DNA from: Halicephalobus mephisto
Lineage: Eukaryota; Nematoda; Chromadorea; Rhabditida; Panagrolaimidae
Direction of reading: 5' to 3'
Assembly: GCA_009193035.1 (NCBI GenBank)
Contig: SWDT01000116.1
Location: 1-64,000, forward strand
Length of the DNA: 64,000 nt
Positions 1 to 8,952 of the stretch are shown here, piece after piece. Every line of letters begins with the position of its first letter. The first letter of the stretch is position 1. Both the position numbers and the translations under genes were made by a program. The notes beneath the pieces are model-generated. The model ran no database searches and was not told the DNA's origin. It worked only from the letters and a program-made list of their open reading frames with translations.

Positions 1-307
1 ATTAAATTTTTTAAACATCAACTGCAGTGTAATTATAAGACTTTTTGAAAAATTTCTTTGGACATGTCTCCTTCAATAATATTTCTAAAATTTCATCTAT
101 GCAATCATTGAACATTTTGAACAAAAACTATTTCTGTTACAATGTCTCCTAATTGATTCTTGATATTATTTTCTAGATATTGCAGTTCTCCTGCTTCTTG
201 AAAGGTTTTAACTGAGTTGTGATCCGATCTTTTTTCTCTAATAGATTTTAAAGCATAACCTTCTGAGGTTAATTGTAAATTATTACCACAATCAGTCGTG
301 AAGTTAT
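1..307. other. Left flank, no supported gene
   Basis: AT-rich sequence outside the left inverted repeat. An open frame of 84 codons runs on the minus strand from 359 to 105, but its N-terminus lies inside the inverted repeat and I recognise no domain in it. It may be a remnant of an older element. Nothing else is seen here. Confidence 0.4.
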
Positions 308-613
308 TGTAGGCATAAAGAACGGAGTTAAACTGGAACGGCCTAGACAGGATGCCCAAAACTCCGCCCAGTCAGCCGACGCCTGTGAAGTGAGACTAAA
401 GTGTTAGAGAGTCAGTCTTTGAGAAATTCCAGCTTCAGATCGGTCCGAGTTTGACTTCAGTCAAACGAGGACCTTTCCTCTCTTTGTACTATGTTTATGT
501 TGAGATAAACAAGAGTAATTGCTAATAGTAGGAACCAACAGTTTTCCGCCTAATCTAGGAGCTCCCAAGATGTCACTCCACCGACATCCCCTCTTACTAC
601 TTATCTTACTAAC
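308..613 (+). repeat. Left terminal inverted repeat (about 306 bp)
   Basis: This stretch begins TGTAGGCA and continues through CGGAGTTAAACTGGAACGGC. It is matched in reverse complement by 3336-3639, with scattered mismatches and small indels; the two arms are almost equal in length (306 and 304 bp). Weak similarity continues inward for a few tens of bases. I see no clear target-site duplication outside the arms. Long inverted repeats fit a DNA transposon of Polinton type or a fold-back element; the family is not established. Confidence 0.85.
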
Positions 614-620
614 TCTCATA

Positions 621-1735
621 CATCTTATCGAACCCCCCCTTTTACTACATCATCCTTTAGAAAGATTCTACACTGCTTACTAATCAGAGCAAATTGAAGA
701 GCGTTATCAGGATCCTTCTTGAGTTCCAGTCTTGTCTTCAGGAGTTGCCTTGTCCGGTCCGTGATACGCTTCTGTGAGTGGTTTTCTGCGGGTAGTTTTG
801 ACGAGTCAAGACATCCACGGAATTGTTGCAGGAACTGGTTGTAATCCTCTGTTGGGTCTTCGGAATATGTCCAGTTGGTTTCTTCTACATTCCGCTTCAA
901 CACCGCTTCGATTATCGTTTTCTTCTGACGTATCGCTTCCTTCCTGGCCATGTGCATCAGTTTGTCGCCGATTGTCACCTTTGCTCTCACCAATCGATGG
1001 TCACTTGGTTGTTTGAATGCAGTAACCACTCCAACGTCCAGCATCATCTTTCGAATTTTGAGCATAGGATGTAGTCGATTTCTGTCTTTGTCGTAGAGTT
1101 CGGAGATAACCACGTCCATCTTCTTCTCTGATTCTTTTGAAAGAAAGAGTTTCCAGCATAAAGGCCGTTGCTTTCGCAGAAGGCGGCCAGTCTCTGTCCA
1201 GCTTCATTCCTTTCTCCATAACCGTGGGTTCCGATGTAGCGTTCTCCTTCTTGTCTTCTTCCGATTTTGCATTGAAATCTCCCATGACAATCTTAACTCC
1301 GCTTCCACATTCTATGATCGCTGTTTCCAGTGCCTCATAGAAAGCTTTTACTTCTTCATCGTTGTAGTCACTTGTCGGAGCGTAGACCTGCAGGATTGAG
1401 AGCTTCCATCGTTGTGGTAACTTCAGCTTCAAAACTGCTATTCTGGGCGACAAAACTTCCACGGAGTCTATCATCCTTCGGTATTCCTTTGAGATGATGA
1501 ATCCGACTCCACCGATGTTCTTCCCTTCGACTTTCCTTCCGAGGATCAGCTCGTGTCCAGTTTCCTTCCAGATGAAGTGGTTATCAGTGTGACACTTGGT
1601 TTCAGAGATTCCAAGTATGTCGCAATTGAAGAGCTTGACTTCTTCCATCAGAGACGTCTGGCGTTCGTCGCTTGAAAGGCTTCTAGCGTTGAAAGTGCAG
1701 ACATTGATCTTCGGCTGGTTAGAACTCCGTAGGTC
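621..1735 (-). pseudogene. LINE (RTE-like) endonuclease fragment, frameshifted
   Basis: Read on the minus strand, this is the apurinic-endonuclease-like (EEP) domain of a non-LTR retrotransposon. In order it shows CTFNARSL near the N-terminus (about 1710), ISETK, VYAPTSDYND, MGDFNAK and, after a frame change near 1120-1140, SDHRLVRA. These match the metal-binding and catalytic blocks of EEP nucleases, and the wording is closest to RTE-clade elements. No reverse transcriptase follows: the coding sequence runs straight into the left inverted repeat. The frameshift and the missing RT make it a dead fragment, probably inserted into or captured by the surrounding element. Confidence 0.85.
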
Positions 1736-2666
1736 TGCGAAATTTTTAACTTATTTTGAGCGCCAATATTTTATTAAAGTTATTATAATTGTTATAAAAC
1801 ATTCTGGAATTTTTTAAAAACTTATAAAATCAGTTGCAAAATATCTTTGTAATATATTGATCCCCACTTTTTATTATAGTAATCAAGTATGATCATTTAA
1901 AATATCATGAAGTTTTTAAGCAGATAAAAATAATTAGTGAATTCTCATTGATTATATATGAATTATCTATTTGCTGATAAAAAGTTAATGATATAATTTT
2001 ATTCGATATATGCTTTTCTTTCTCTCCTTCCTCACCATGATACAGATCATATTTTCACTTCATTTATTTGAAATAAAAATCATGAAATTAATTTGAAAGG
2101 AATTTCTTTGAAATAAAAATCATGAAATTAATTTCAAGGAAATTTCTTTGAAATAAAAATCGTGAAATTATTTGGAAAAAAAAGTTAAAATTCAATAAAA
2201 TTTACTACAAATTACAAATACTTTTTCTTCTGATTTTAATCTTGTAATCAAATGTCAAAGAATGAAAATTGTTCACCACATAGGAGCAGACTGTTTCAAT
2301 TCCATCGTAGCAAGATCTTCAGTTGAAAAACTAATATAAAAGGCTAATAAACTTACAAAATTATCATTTACAGCTTCGCTGTTTTTCTGTATATTTCTTC
2401 ATTACAACATGCTTGAACGTTCAGAAATTCCGTAAGTTTTTTACATTTATAGCTTCTAATCCATAATAGATTATTTTTGTAAAAAAAGTAAATGGTGGTG
2501 GTGGATTGATGGTATGAGAAAAGATGTAGGGTTTTCTATTGTGATGAGAAGATTATGGTAAAATTAAGAAAGAAAAATAAACAATTTATCGATTACTTAG
2601 TAGGAAAAAATGTAACAGGTTCTGGATTTAAGACGATTCCTTTGTATACTGAAAAATAAAAAGTTT
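1736..2666. other. AT-rich spacer with a 40-bp triplication
   Basis: No gene is supported here. A 40-bp unit beginning AAATAAAAATCATGAAATTA is repeated three times, starting at 2071, 2111 and 2151, with slight divergence. The rest is AT-rich and unremarkable. Confidence 0.6.
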
Positions 2667-3104
2667 TTATGATACTTTTTTCAAATCCAACTCAATAAAA
2701 ATATTAATATTCTTAAAATCAATCAAAGTATTGTTAATATCTACTAATTTTAAATTTATTTTATTTGGTCTGCTAGTCACTTCATAATAAATAATATTTT
2801 TTGGTTCTATTTCTATTTCATCATTAGGTCTAAATCTATAGATTGAATTTAGCATCTTTTTATTAACGTAACAATCCTCAATTAAATTGCATGTAATAAA
2901 AATATTGTCAATGCTAGTACTTGAGGATTTATTATATTTCTCATCATTATTATTTTGATCATTTGTATTTATTTTGTTCTTAATTTCTAAATAACCATCT
3001 AATTTTATGAGTCCTATTTTATACTTCTTACGTAAAAGCTCTTGCGGAAAAGAATATTCAAAAGTTGAATCGTTGGATGTTAATTGTAAAATAAAAACTG
3101 TCAT
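2667..3104 (-). CDS. Polinton/Maverick minor capsid (penton)-like protein
   Basis: A 145-aa protein starting at ATG 3104. The N-terminus (FILQLTSNDSTFEYSFPQEL) reads like the start of Polinton and adintovirus-type minor capsid proteins. The C-terminal part keeps their usual block order: ITCNLIEDCYVNK, then YRFRPNDEIEIEPKNIIYYE, then LKLVDINNTLIDFKNINIFI. In the family this protein forms capsid vertices. It is shorter than most family members because the middle is a low-complexity Asn/Lys stretch (about residues 43-65), so an internal deletion is likely. It sits between the inverted repeats. The assignment rests on remembered motif order, not on an alignment. Confidence 0.6.
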   Translation of the reverse strand: MTVFILQLTSNDSTFEYSFPQELLRKKYKIGLIKLDGYLEIKNKINTNDQNNNDEKYNKSSSTSIDNIFITCNLIEDCYVNKKMLNSIYRFRPNDEIEIEPKNIIYYEVTSRPNKINLKLVDINNTLIDFKNINIFIELDLKKVS

Positions 3105-3121
3105 TTATTAAGAAATTTTTC

Positions 3122-3310
3122 ATGATTTATTTTTTCTTTAAAACAAAATATGTAAGATTGTTTCTCATGGCTGTCAATGAATTCTTCTCTCCTTTCAATG
3201 AAATAATGTTCTTCGGCAAAGACATTGCTGAGTTACAAGACAAAAAAGAATTATCTTGTTTTAATGAAACAATGTTCTTCGGCAAAGAAAGTATTATCAA
3301 GTACAAGTAG
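3122..3310 (+). repeat. Short direct repeat inside the TIR element
   Basis: The string ATGTTCTTCGGCAAAGA, with the preceding TTCAATGAAA/TTTAATGAAA, occurs twice about 62 bp apart (near 3208 and 3270). Small open frames exist on both strands but nothing supports translation. Confidence 0.45.
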
Positions 3311-3335
3311 AGCACCCTTTTGTAGTAAAAGTGGT

Positions 3336-3639
3336 GTTAGTAAGATAAGTAGTACGAGGGATGTCGATGGAGTGACATCTTGGGAGCTCCTTGATTAGGC
3401 AGAAAACTGTTGGTTCTTACTATTAGCAATTAAGCTTGTTTATCTTAACATAAGCATAAAACAAAGGAGGAAGGATCCTCGTTTGACCGAAGTCAAACTC
3501 GGACCCGTCTAAAGCTGGAATTTTTCAAAGACTGACTCTCTAACACTTTAGTCTCACTTCACAGGCGTCGGCTGACTGGGCGGAGCTTTGGGCATCCTAT
3601 CTAGGCCGTTCCAGTTTAACTCCGATCTTTGTGCCTACA
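3336..3639 (-). repeat. Right terminal inverted repeat (about 304 bp)
   Basis: Reverse complement of 308-613, ending outward in TGCCTACA at 3632-3639. With the left arm it bounds a unit of about 3.3 kb that holds the LINE fragment and the penton-like gene. Flanking bases on the two sides do not form an obvious target-site duplication. Confidence 0.85.
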
Positions 3640-3772
3640 CTTTCATTCACCTATTTTGACATAAAACAAATATTCTACATTGATATTTTGCTAACAAATT
3701 TGGTTTCAAAGTGTTTATTCTGTTGTTGAGTGACAAAAATTCTTTTTCCATTTGAATTATAATTTTCCTCCA

Positions 3773-5101
3773 ATGGGTACTGTCTATTCTTATCTCTTTC
3801 CTGAAAGGCAGAGTTGGACCGATCATACACTTAAGTATGATGAGCAGATCCGAAGGATCAATTTGAATGTTCTCGATAGCTTTAAGGATAATAGTGATAT
3901 ATTCCTCAGCTTTGTCAATAGATCATTTGGTGGCATTAAGTTTCAACACTGGTTTGTTACTGATCGCACAAACTTCCTGGAGTTCGGATCAGCCACTGAC
4001 GACATTTATAATGCAAGGGTCATTATAAACACATATCCTCGTAGCAATTATATTTGCAATAATAAAGATCCCAATTCATGCCGCAAAATGAATGACCAAG
4101 TGCGTGATCGAATGCGCCATGTACTTGGTATGTGCAACTATTCTCTATGCTTGCGCAACTGTGAACATGTGGCCAACTATGTATTTCATGGGCATTGGGT
4201 GAGCACCCAAATGAGTGATGATAGTAATTCTGTATTGAAGGATTATTTTCGTAAACGCCTTTTGGGCAGAGATAAACTTTTTGTAAATAGTTTTCCTGCG
4301 TCTATTCGGCCACATGTAGTTAATAACAAAGTGGTTGAAGAACTGTATACATTCATCAAAGATCATTATATTTATACAGGATTTGACTATTACCTAGATT
4401 CAGAAGAAGACACCTATAATATATTAGTCGTTGGACCGACTGGTAGTGGAAAGTCACATCTTGTCAATGTATTCTTCAATCAAAAAATTTGCCAATCTGA
4501 AGTGAGTCTTATAAGTGTCACACGAGATATATACTTCATCCGTGGACGAGGCCAGGTATATAACATTAAAGAGAAGACATATGAAAAGCGCAAGGTTGTT
4601 GTGGCTGACACAATTGGGTTGTGTGACACTGATTGGGATGATGAGAAAGCTATAAACTTGATACGTAACCGTGTAAGCTCTAATTGCAAGTATATTGACG
4701 CAGTTTATGTCGTTTTTCCCACTGGCCGGCTACCGAAACAGTATGTTGAAAATATTCAAATCATTCTTAAGTGGCTAGGCTACAAAAAAAATAATAATGA
4801 CTTGAGATTTATGTTCGTTGGTACCTATGCTGACAACCTTGAGGATGATCAAAGAACACGTTTAACGGAGCAGGCAACCAGTATATTTGGACTCAAAAAT
4901 ACAATTCAACAAAATATGGATACTGGAGCAAACTTTCAATCTTTGGTATTTACCGGCTTTCCTCCTGAACGTACACTGAATGACAATACCCGAGAAGAGG
5001 TTAAGGAGAGTTGGGAACGTGTTAAAAAACTCCTTAAAGTTCCAGGTAACACTGAGCGCATTTACATAGGTCCTCGTGATGGTACCTGCACTCTTCTTTA
5101 G
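3773..5101 (+). CDS. LRAT-like domain fused to AIG1-type GTPase
   Basis: An intact intronless frame of 442 aa from ATG 3773 (the frame opens slightly upstream at a TTG). The first third looks like an LRAT/H-rev107 (NlpC/P60-type) domain: FQHWFV places the catalytic His at about residue 59, and RNCEHVANY holds the catalytic Cys at about 130. Members of that family transfer or cleave lipid acyl chains. The second part is a P-loop GTPase of the AIG1/septin-like kind: GPTGSGKS at about 221-228 and DTIG at about 279-282. The usual G4 box is not clear; FVGTYAD takes its place. It lies 134 bp outside the right inverted repeat and faces the protease fragment at 5261-5554. It could be Polinton cargo or a host gene that elements landed beside. 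The lack of introns favours mobile origin. The substrate is unknown. Confidence 0.75.
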   Translation: MGTVYSYLFPERQSWTDHTLKYDEQIRRINLNVLDSFKDNSDIFLSFVNRSFGGIKFQHWFVTDRTNFLEFGSATDDIYNARVIINTYPRSNYICNNKDPNSCRKMNDQVRDRMRHVLGMCNYSLCLRNCEHVANYVFHGHWVSTQMSDDSNSVLKDYFRKRLLGRDKLFVNSFPASIRPHVVNNKVVEELYTFIKDHYIYTGFDYYLDSEEDTYNILVVGPTGSGKSHLVNVFFNQKICQSEVSLISVTRDIYFIRGRGQVYNIKEKTYEKRKVVVADTIGLCDTDWDDEKAINLIRNRVSSNCKYIDAVYVVFPTGRLPKQYVENIQIILKWLGYKKNNNDLRFMFVGTYADNLEDDQRTRLTEQATSIFGLKNTIQQNMDTGANFQSLVFTGFPPERTLNDNTREEVKESWERVKKLLKVPGNTERIYIGPRDGTCTLL

Positions 5102-5260
5102 GTCTAAATTATCAACAACTTATTATTTTGCTTCTTTTTTAGTTTTCATACATATTTGTGTGACTATTTCCTTACTTAAATTGTTAACTAGTTTGTATCT
5201 TAATATAAAATTATTACAAGTATGATTGTGATTTTTTGTAATATGCTAAGATCAGTCTAG

Positions 5261-5554
5261 TTATTTTTTAAAATGTTGTAATTCTATTGGAGGATCCAGT
5301 CCAAAAGAATCAAAGTAATAACACTTCTCTTTATTCTTGTAGTAACAAACCCAATGAGTACCATTATTTCTACTCACATCCAAATTTACAACTCCACATT
5401 CTACAAGCCAAGGGCTAGACGATGCTTTGCGTCGTTTATCATTAACCTTACCTGGAAGAGTATCCCTCATAAACACTCCTCTGAAATTTTTTATCTTTAA
5501 TTCTTTTACTATCCTCACAATATCATAATTTGTCAGTGGTTTGTTAATAAACAT
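5261..5554 (-). pseudogene. Polinton adenain-like cysteine protease, C-terminus missing
   Basis: A 97-aa minus-strand frame from ATG 5554. PLTNYDIVRIVKELKIKNF followed by GVFMRDTLPGK is the typical N-terminal part of Polinton/Maverick proteases related to adenovirus adenain. GTHWVCY carries the catalytic His and YFDSFGL the acidic residue region. The frame stops just after ELQHFKK, so the following segment that holds the catalytic Cys in the family is absent. The protein as encoded should not be an active protease. In family biology this enzyme matures capsid proteins, which fits the penton-like gene 2.2 kb away on the same strand. A second exon or a frameshifted remainder was not found downstream. 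Confidence 0.7.
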
Positions 5555-5620
5555 CTACCATTAGATAGCTTTGTTATTTATAATCAGGAGAAAATGAGAA
5601 TTGAAGTTTGCAGGTTTTTT

Positions 5621-5760
5621 CTGCGCTAGACATTTTTACAGGTAAAATAGGCTGTGAGAGATGATGGGTAATTCGATTTAGCGAGCAGTCACCTACGGTG
5701 ATATGTGCTGTGCTAGACATTTTTACAGGTAAAATGCGCTGTGGGAGATTATGGGATTCT
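5621..5760 (+). repeat. Two-copy 87-bp direct repeat
   Basis: The string GCTAGACATTTTTACAGGTA recurs at about 5625 and 5712, each followed by a GCTGTG(A/G)GAGA motif. It lies between the protease fragment and the retrotransposon; the short interval 5570-5784 holds no gene. Confidence 0.65.
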
Positions 5761-5784
5761 GGGTGCGCTAGAAACCCCTCTTAG

Positions 5785-7860
5785 ACACTACTAAAAGACC
5801 TCACACAACTTCGAGCATTCCTTGGTTTACTTAACTTTTATGGAAGGACATTGCCGAAATTGTACGATCGCTGTGCTCCTCTTTACAAGTTGTTAAAGAA
5901 AAATGCCCAATGGATATGGAGCAAGGCACAGCAGACAGCTTTTGAAACTGTCAAGGAAGTGTTGATGTCAGATCGATTATTAACTCACTATGATCCCGAA
6001 TTGCCTATAATTGTTGCAGTTGATGCGTCTGAGTATGGAATAGGTGGAACTATTTTACATGAATTCCCAGATGGTTCTATGAAGGCAGTGGCACACATCT
6101 CGAGAGGATTGACCGTAGCCGAGAAGAAGTTCGGCCAGATCGAGAAAGAAGCTTTAGCCCTGATCTTCACAGTAAAGAAGTTCGAACAGTACTTGTACGG
6201 TAGGAAGTTTACCTTATTAACGGATTACAAACCGTTAGTTTACTTATTTAACCCACACAAGGGAGTTCCAAAGACGACAGCTAACAGAGTTCACAGATGG
6301 GCTCAATTGTTATTGAAGCATCAATTCGAGATCAGATATGTTAAGAGTAGTGAGATAGGTGAGGCCGATGCTCTTTCTAGATTGATTGCCGAGCACAGTC
6401 CAGCGGATGAAGATGTTATTTTTGCGAGCATCGTAGGGGCAGAAGAGTCCCTTAATTCGGAAATTATGGCCATGGTTGAAAGTATTCCGCTGAAGTTTTC
6501 CGATGTTGTCGCCGCAACAAGTTGTGATTCCGAACTCCAGGATATTATGAAAGCACATAACACTGGAAAGTGGCCAACTACCCCGGGAAGATTTATGAAA
6601 TCATTTATGAATAAAGCCACAGAATTTGCAATTGTCACAGGAGTCCTACTTTTATCGGATAGAATTGTTATTCCAACAGTGTTGAGAAAAAGAGTTTTGA
6701 GGACTTTACATATGGGTCATCCAGGAATTGTCAGGATGAAACAATTGGCACGATCGATCGTATACTGGCCAAGAATGGATATTGATATTGAAAATCTTGT
6801 AAAGTCATGTGATAATTGTCAACGAGCAGCGAAATTGCCAAGGAAAATTCATTTAACGCCGTGGCCCCAACCTTCTAAGCCTTGGTTTCGTATTCATATA
6901 GATTTCGCTGGCCCAATCAAGGGTTTGTATTTTTTGATCGTAATTGATGCCTTCAGCAAATGGCCGGAGATAATACCGACAACCTCAATTAGCACAAGAT
7001 CAACATTGAGGATTCTGGACCAATTATTTGCAAGATTTGGAATGCCAGAAGAGTTAGTGTCTGACAACGGCACCCAGTTGACAGCTGAAGGATTTCAACA
7101 GTTTTGTAAAGAAAGAGGAATTGCACACCTACTTTCACCTCCGTACCATCCCCAGAGCAATGGTCAAGCCGAACGCTTCGTAGACACATTCAAGAGGGCA
7201 TTGCAGAAACTTGAAGGGGAGGGGGACATGGAAGAAAAGCTTTAGAAGTTTCTCCTATCTTACCGAGTCACTCCAAATCGACAAGTAGAAGGAGGAAAAT
7301 CACCAGCAGAAGTGATTCTGGAAAGAAAACTCCGATGGCAATTGGAATTATTGCGTCCTCCTACCGAATCAATCTCTCAAGACAAACTTAGAATGGTCAA
7401 GGATTTTAACAGGCGTCATGGTACAGTTAAGTCTGAATTTCAGACAGGAGACCTTGTGTATTATCGTGCATATGGATATAACAGTGAAAGATGAGAACAT
7501 GGTACTATTTTGAAACGTGAAGAAAAATGCCGTTATATCATTGGGACGGATAAAGGAAGAGAATTACGACATGCAAATCAGTTGCGTCCGAGGCATTTCC
7601 AAAACGGATCTAAGGATGATGATGTGGAAGCTTTGTGGACACTTTTCAATTTTGCTCGAGTTTTCGGAAGACAAAGGATTGAAGAAGAGAATGTCGAGGA
7701 AGAATCTGAACTACTTTTACCAGAAGGTCAGGTTCAAGAATTCCAAGGAAACAAGGCAAATCCACAGCCGAGCCAACACAAGTCACCGAAACCGATACGG
7801 AATCGACAACCTGTCAAACGACTTCAAGTAGAAATGAACAAGAAAAAGTCGTATGAATAA
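5785..7860 (+). pseudogene. Ty3/gypsy retrotransposon pol, 5'-truncated, two stops
   Basis: One frame runs from 5785 to 7860, broken by TAG at 7243 and TGA at 7492. It opens with the end of the reverse transcriptase (LRAFLGLLNFYGR), then RNase H (VAVDASEYGIGG, EKEALAL, TDYKPLVYLF, EADALSR), then integrase with the HHCC finger (HMGHPG, CDNCQRA) and the D,D,E core (HIDFAGP, VSDNGTQ, HPQSNGQAERFVDTFKRAL). The C-terminal part has the usual GDLVYYRAYG module and a basic tail. Gag, protease, most of the RT and the 5' LTR are missing. The element is therefore dead, though integrase up to the first stop is nearly complete. A polypurine tract AAGGGGGAGA (7931-7940) follows and the 3' LTR begins at once. 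Confidence 0.92.
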
Positions 7861-7940
7861 TGTTTAAGTAGTTGTGTTGTTGAGTTTGTTTGTAGCTTAA
7901 TTTTGTATTGTTAATGAGAGTAACACTCTCAAGGGGGAGA

Positions 7941-8169
7941 TATTGGATTGTGCATGATCTATTTGAACGCAAGCCACACCGCGTTGGTTCCGAAGGGAAA
8001 TATCCTGAGGACCGACGAAAGGCGTACGATTGCCTTTTGGCGGCAATTTTGAGATTGCGCAATAATTGTGCTAGAGTTGTGTTTCATCTCGTGCCTGAGG
8101 ACCCAATAAAGTTGTTCCCATATATTTGTATCTACACGCGGATCCGGATTCCCCAGCGACGATCCAACA
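7941..8169 (+). mobile_element. 3' LTR of the gypsy element (229 bp)
   Basis: It starts directly after the polypurine tract with TATTGGATT and ends GATCCAACA, so the ends are near-inverted (TTGGAT/ATCCAA). An AATAAA lies inside at about 8104. The solo copy at 52859-53087 (opposite strand) has the same length and termini, which fixes both boundaries. No 5' LTR is in the window. Confidence 0.85.
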
Positions 8170-8189
8170 GTTTTCAACAATAAATCCTT

Positions 8190-8724
8190 GGCTTTTTCTA
8201 ATTACATTTATTTTTTCCACTGCCGCAATCGAAATTGAAACTGAAATTAAAGTCTTAGATGGAACCTGCTCATCTAGAACTTTAGAAACTCCAAATCACA
8301 TGCTTCAAATTCATCAGTGACAGTAAAACATTTTCCAACGCCGGAAAATCCTGTTTCTCTCTCGGAGGACATTTAGCCGTTGTTGATTCTCAATATACTA
8401 ATACATTTTTAGTTGGTAAGTTGTCACCAAAAATAATTTCTTGATCAATATTTATTTTAGAAAATTCTGCAAATTTGAATCCTTTGAATTTCTGGATTGG
8501 AGCAACTATTTTTCCTGAATTCAAAAATAAACCATGGCTGTGGACAGACTTACAAGTTTGTTGTCTACTCAGATTGGGGCAGCGGACAGTCTTCTAGAGC
8601 CGAAATGTTTTATAAGATTCCGGGAAACTTCAGCTGATTTTATGAAGCTATTAAGGATTTTGAAATGTTCTCTTCATCTATGGAAGATGCCGGACATCTG
8701 AGAGAAATTCTAGAAACTAAATGA
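8190..8724 (+). pseudogene. C-type lectin-like gene remnant
   Basis: Immediately after the LTR a hydrophobic stretch (WLFLITFIFSTAA) looks like a signal peptide without its Met. After a frame change there is a lectin-fold segment: CFKFISDSKTFSNAGKSC, then CFSLGGHLAVVDSQYTNTFL. A splice donor at about 8415 and an acceptor TTTTAG at about 8460 join in frame to FWIGATIF and PWLWTD, again typical of C-type lectin domains. Then the frame shifts again (YSDWGSGQSS) and stops. At least two frameshifts and the missing start make it a pseudogene. The LTR lies where the start codon should be, so the insertion may have caused the damage. Confidence 0.75.
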
Positions 8725-8952
8725 TCACAACAAAATAGTGTTCTTTGCTTTCTCGTACATACTATTTCGATTACATCAATGGCAATGATCATTATACACT
8801 CCATCATTTTGCTTTAAATATTGAGACAAATAACTAAAGTTAAATTGAAAATTAATCTTTAATTTTAATTTTCTCCCAAAAACAGCTGCTGATTATTAGC
8901 TGTAAAGCACCTGAGCATTAATGTATTAGTATCGAAAACATCTCGTGTTGAA

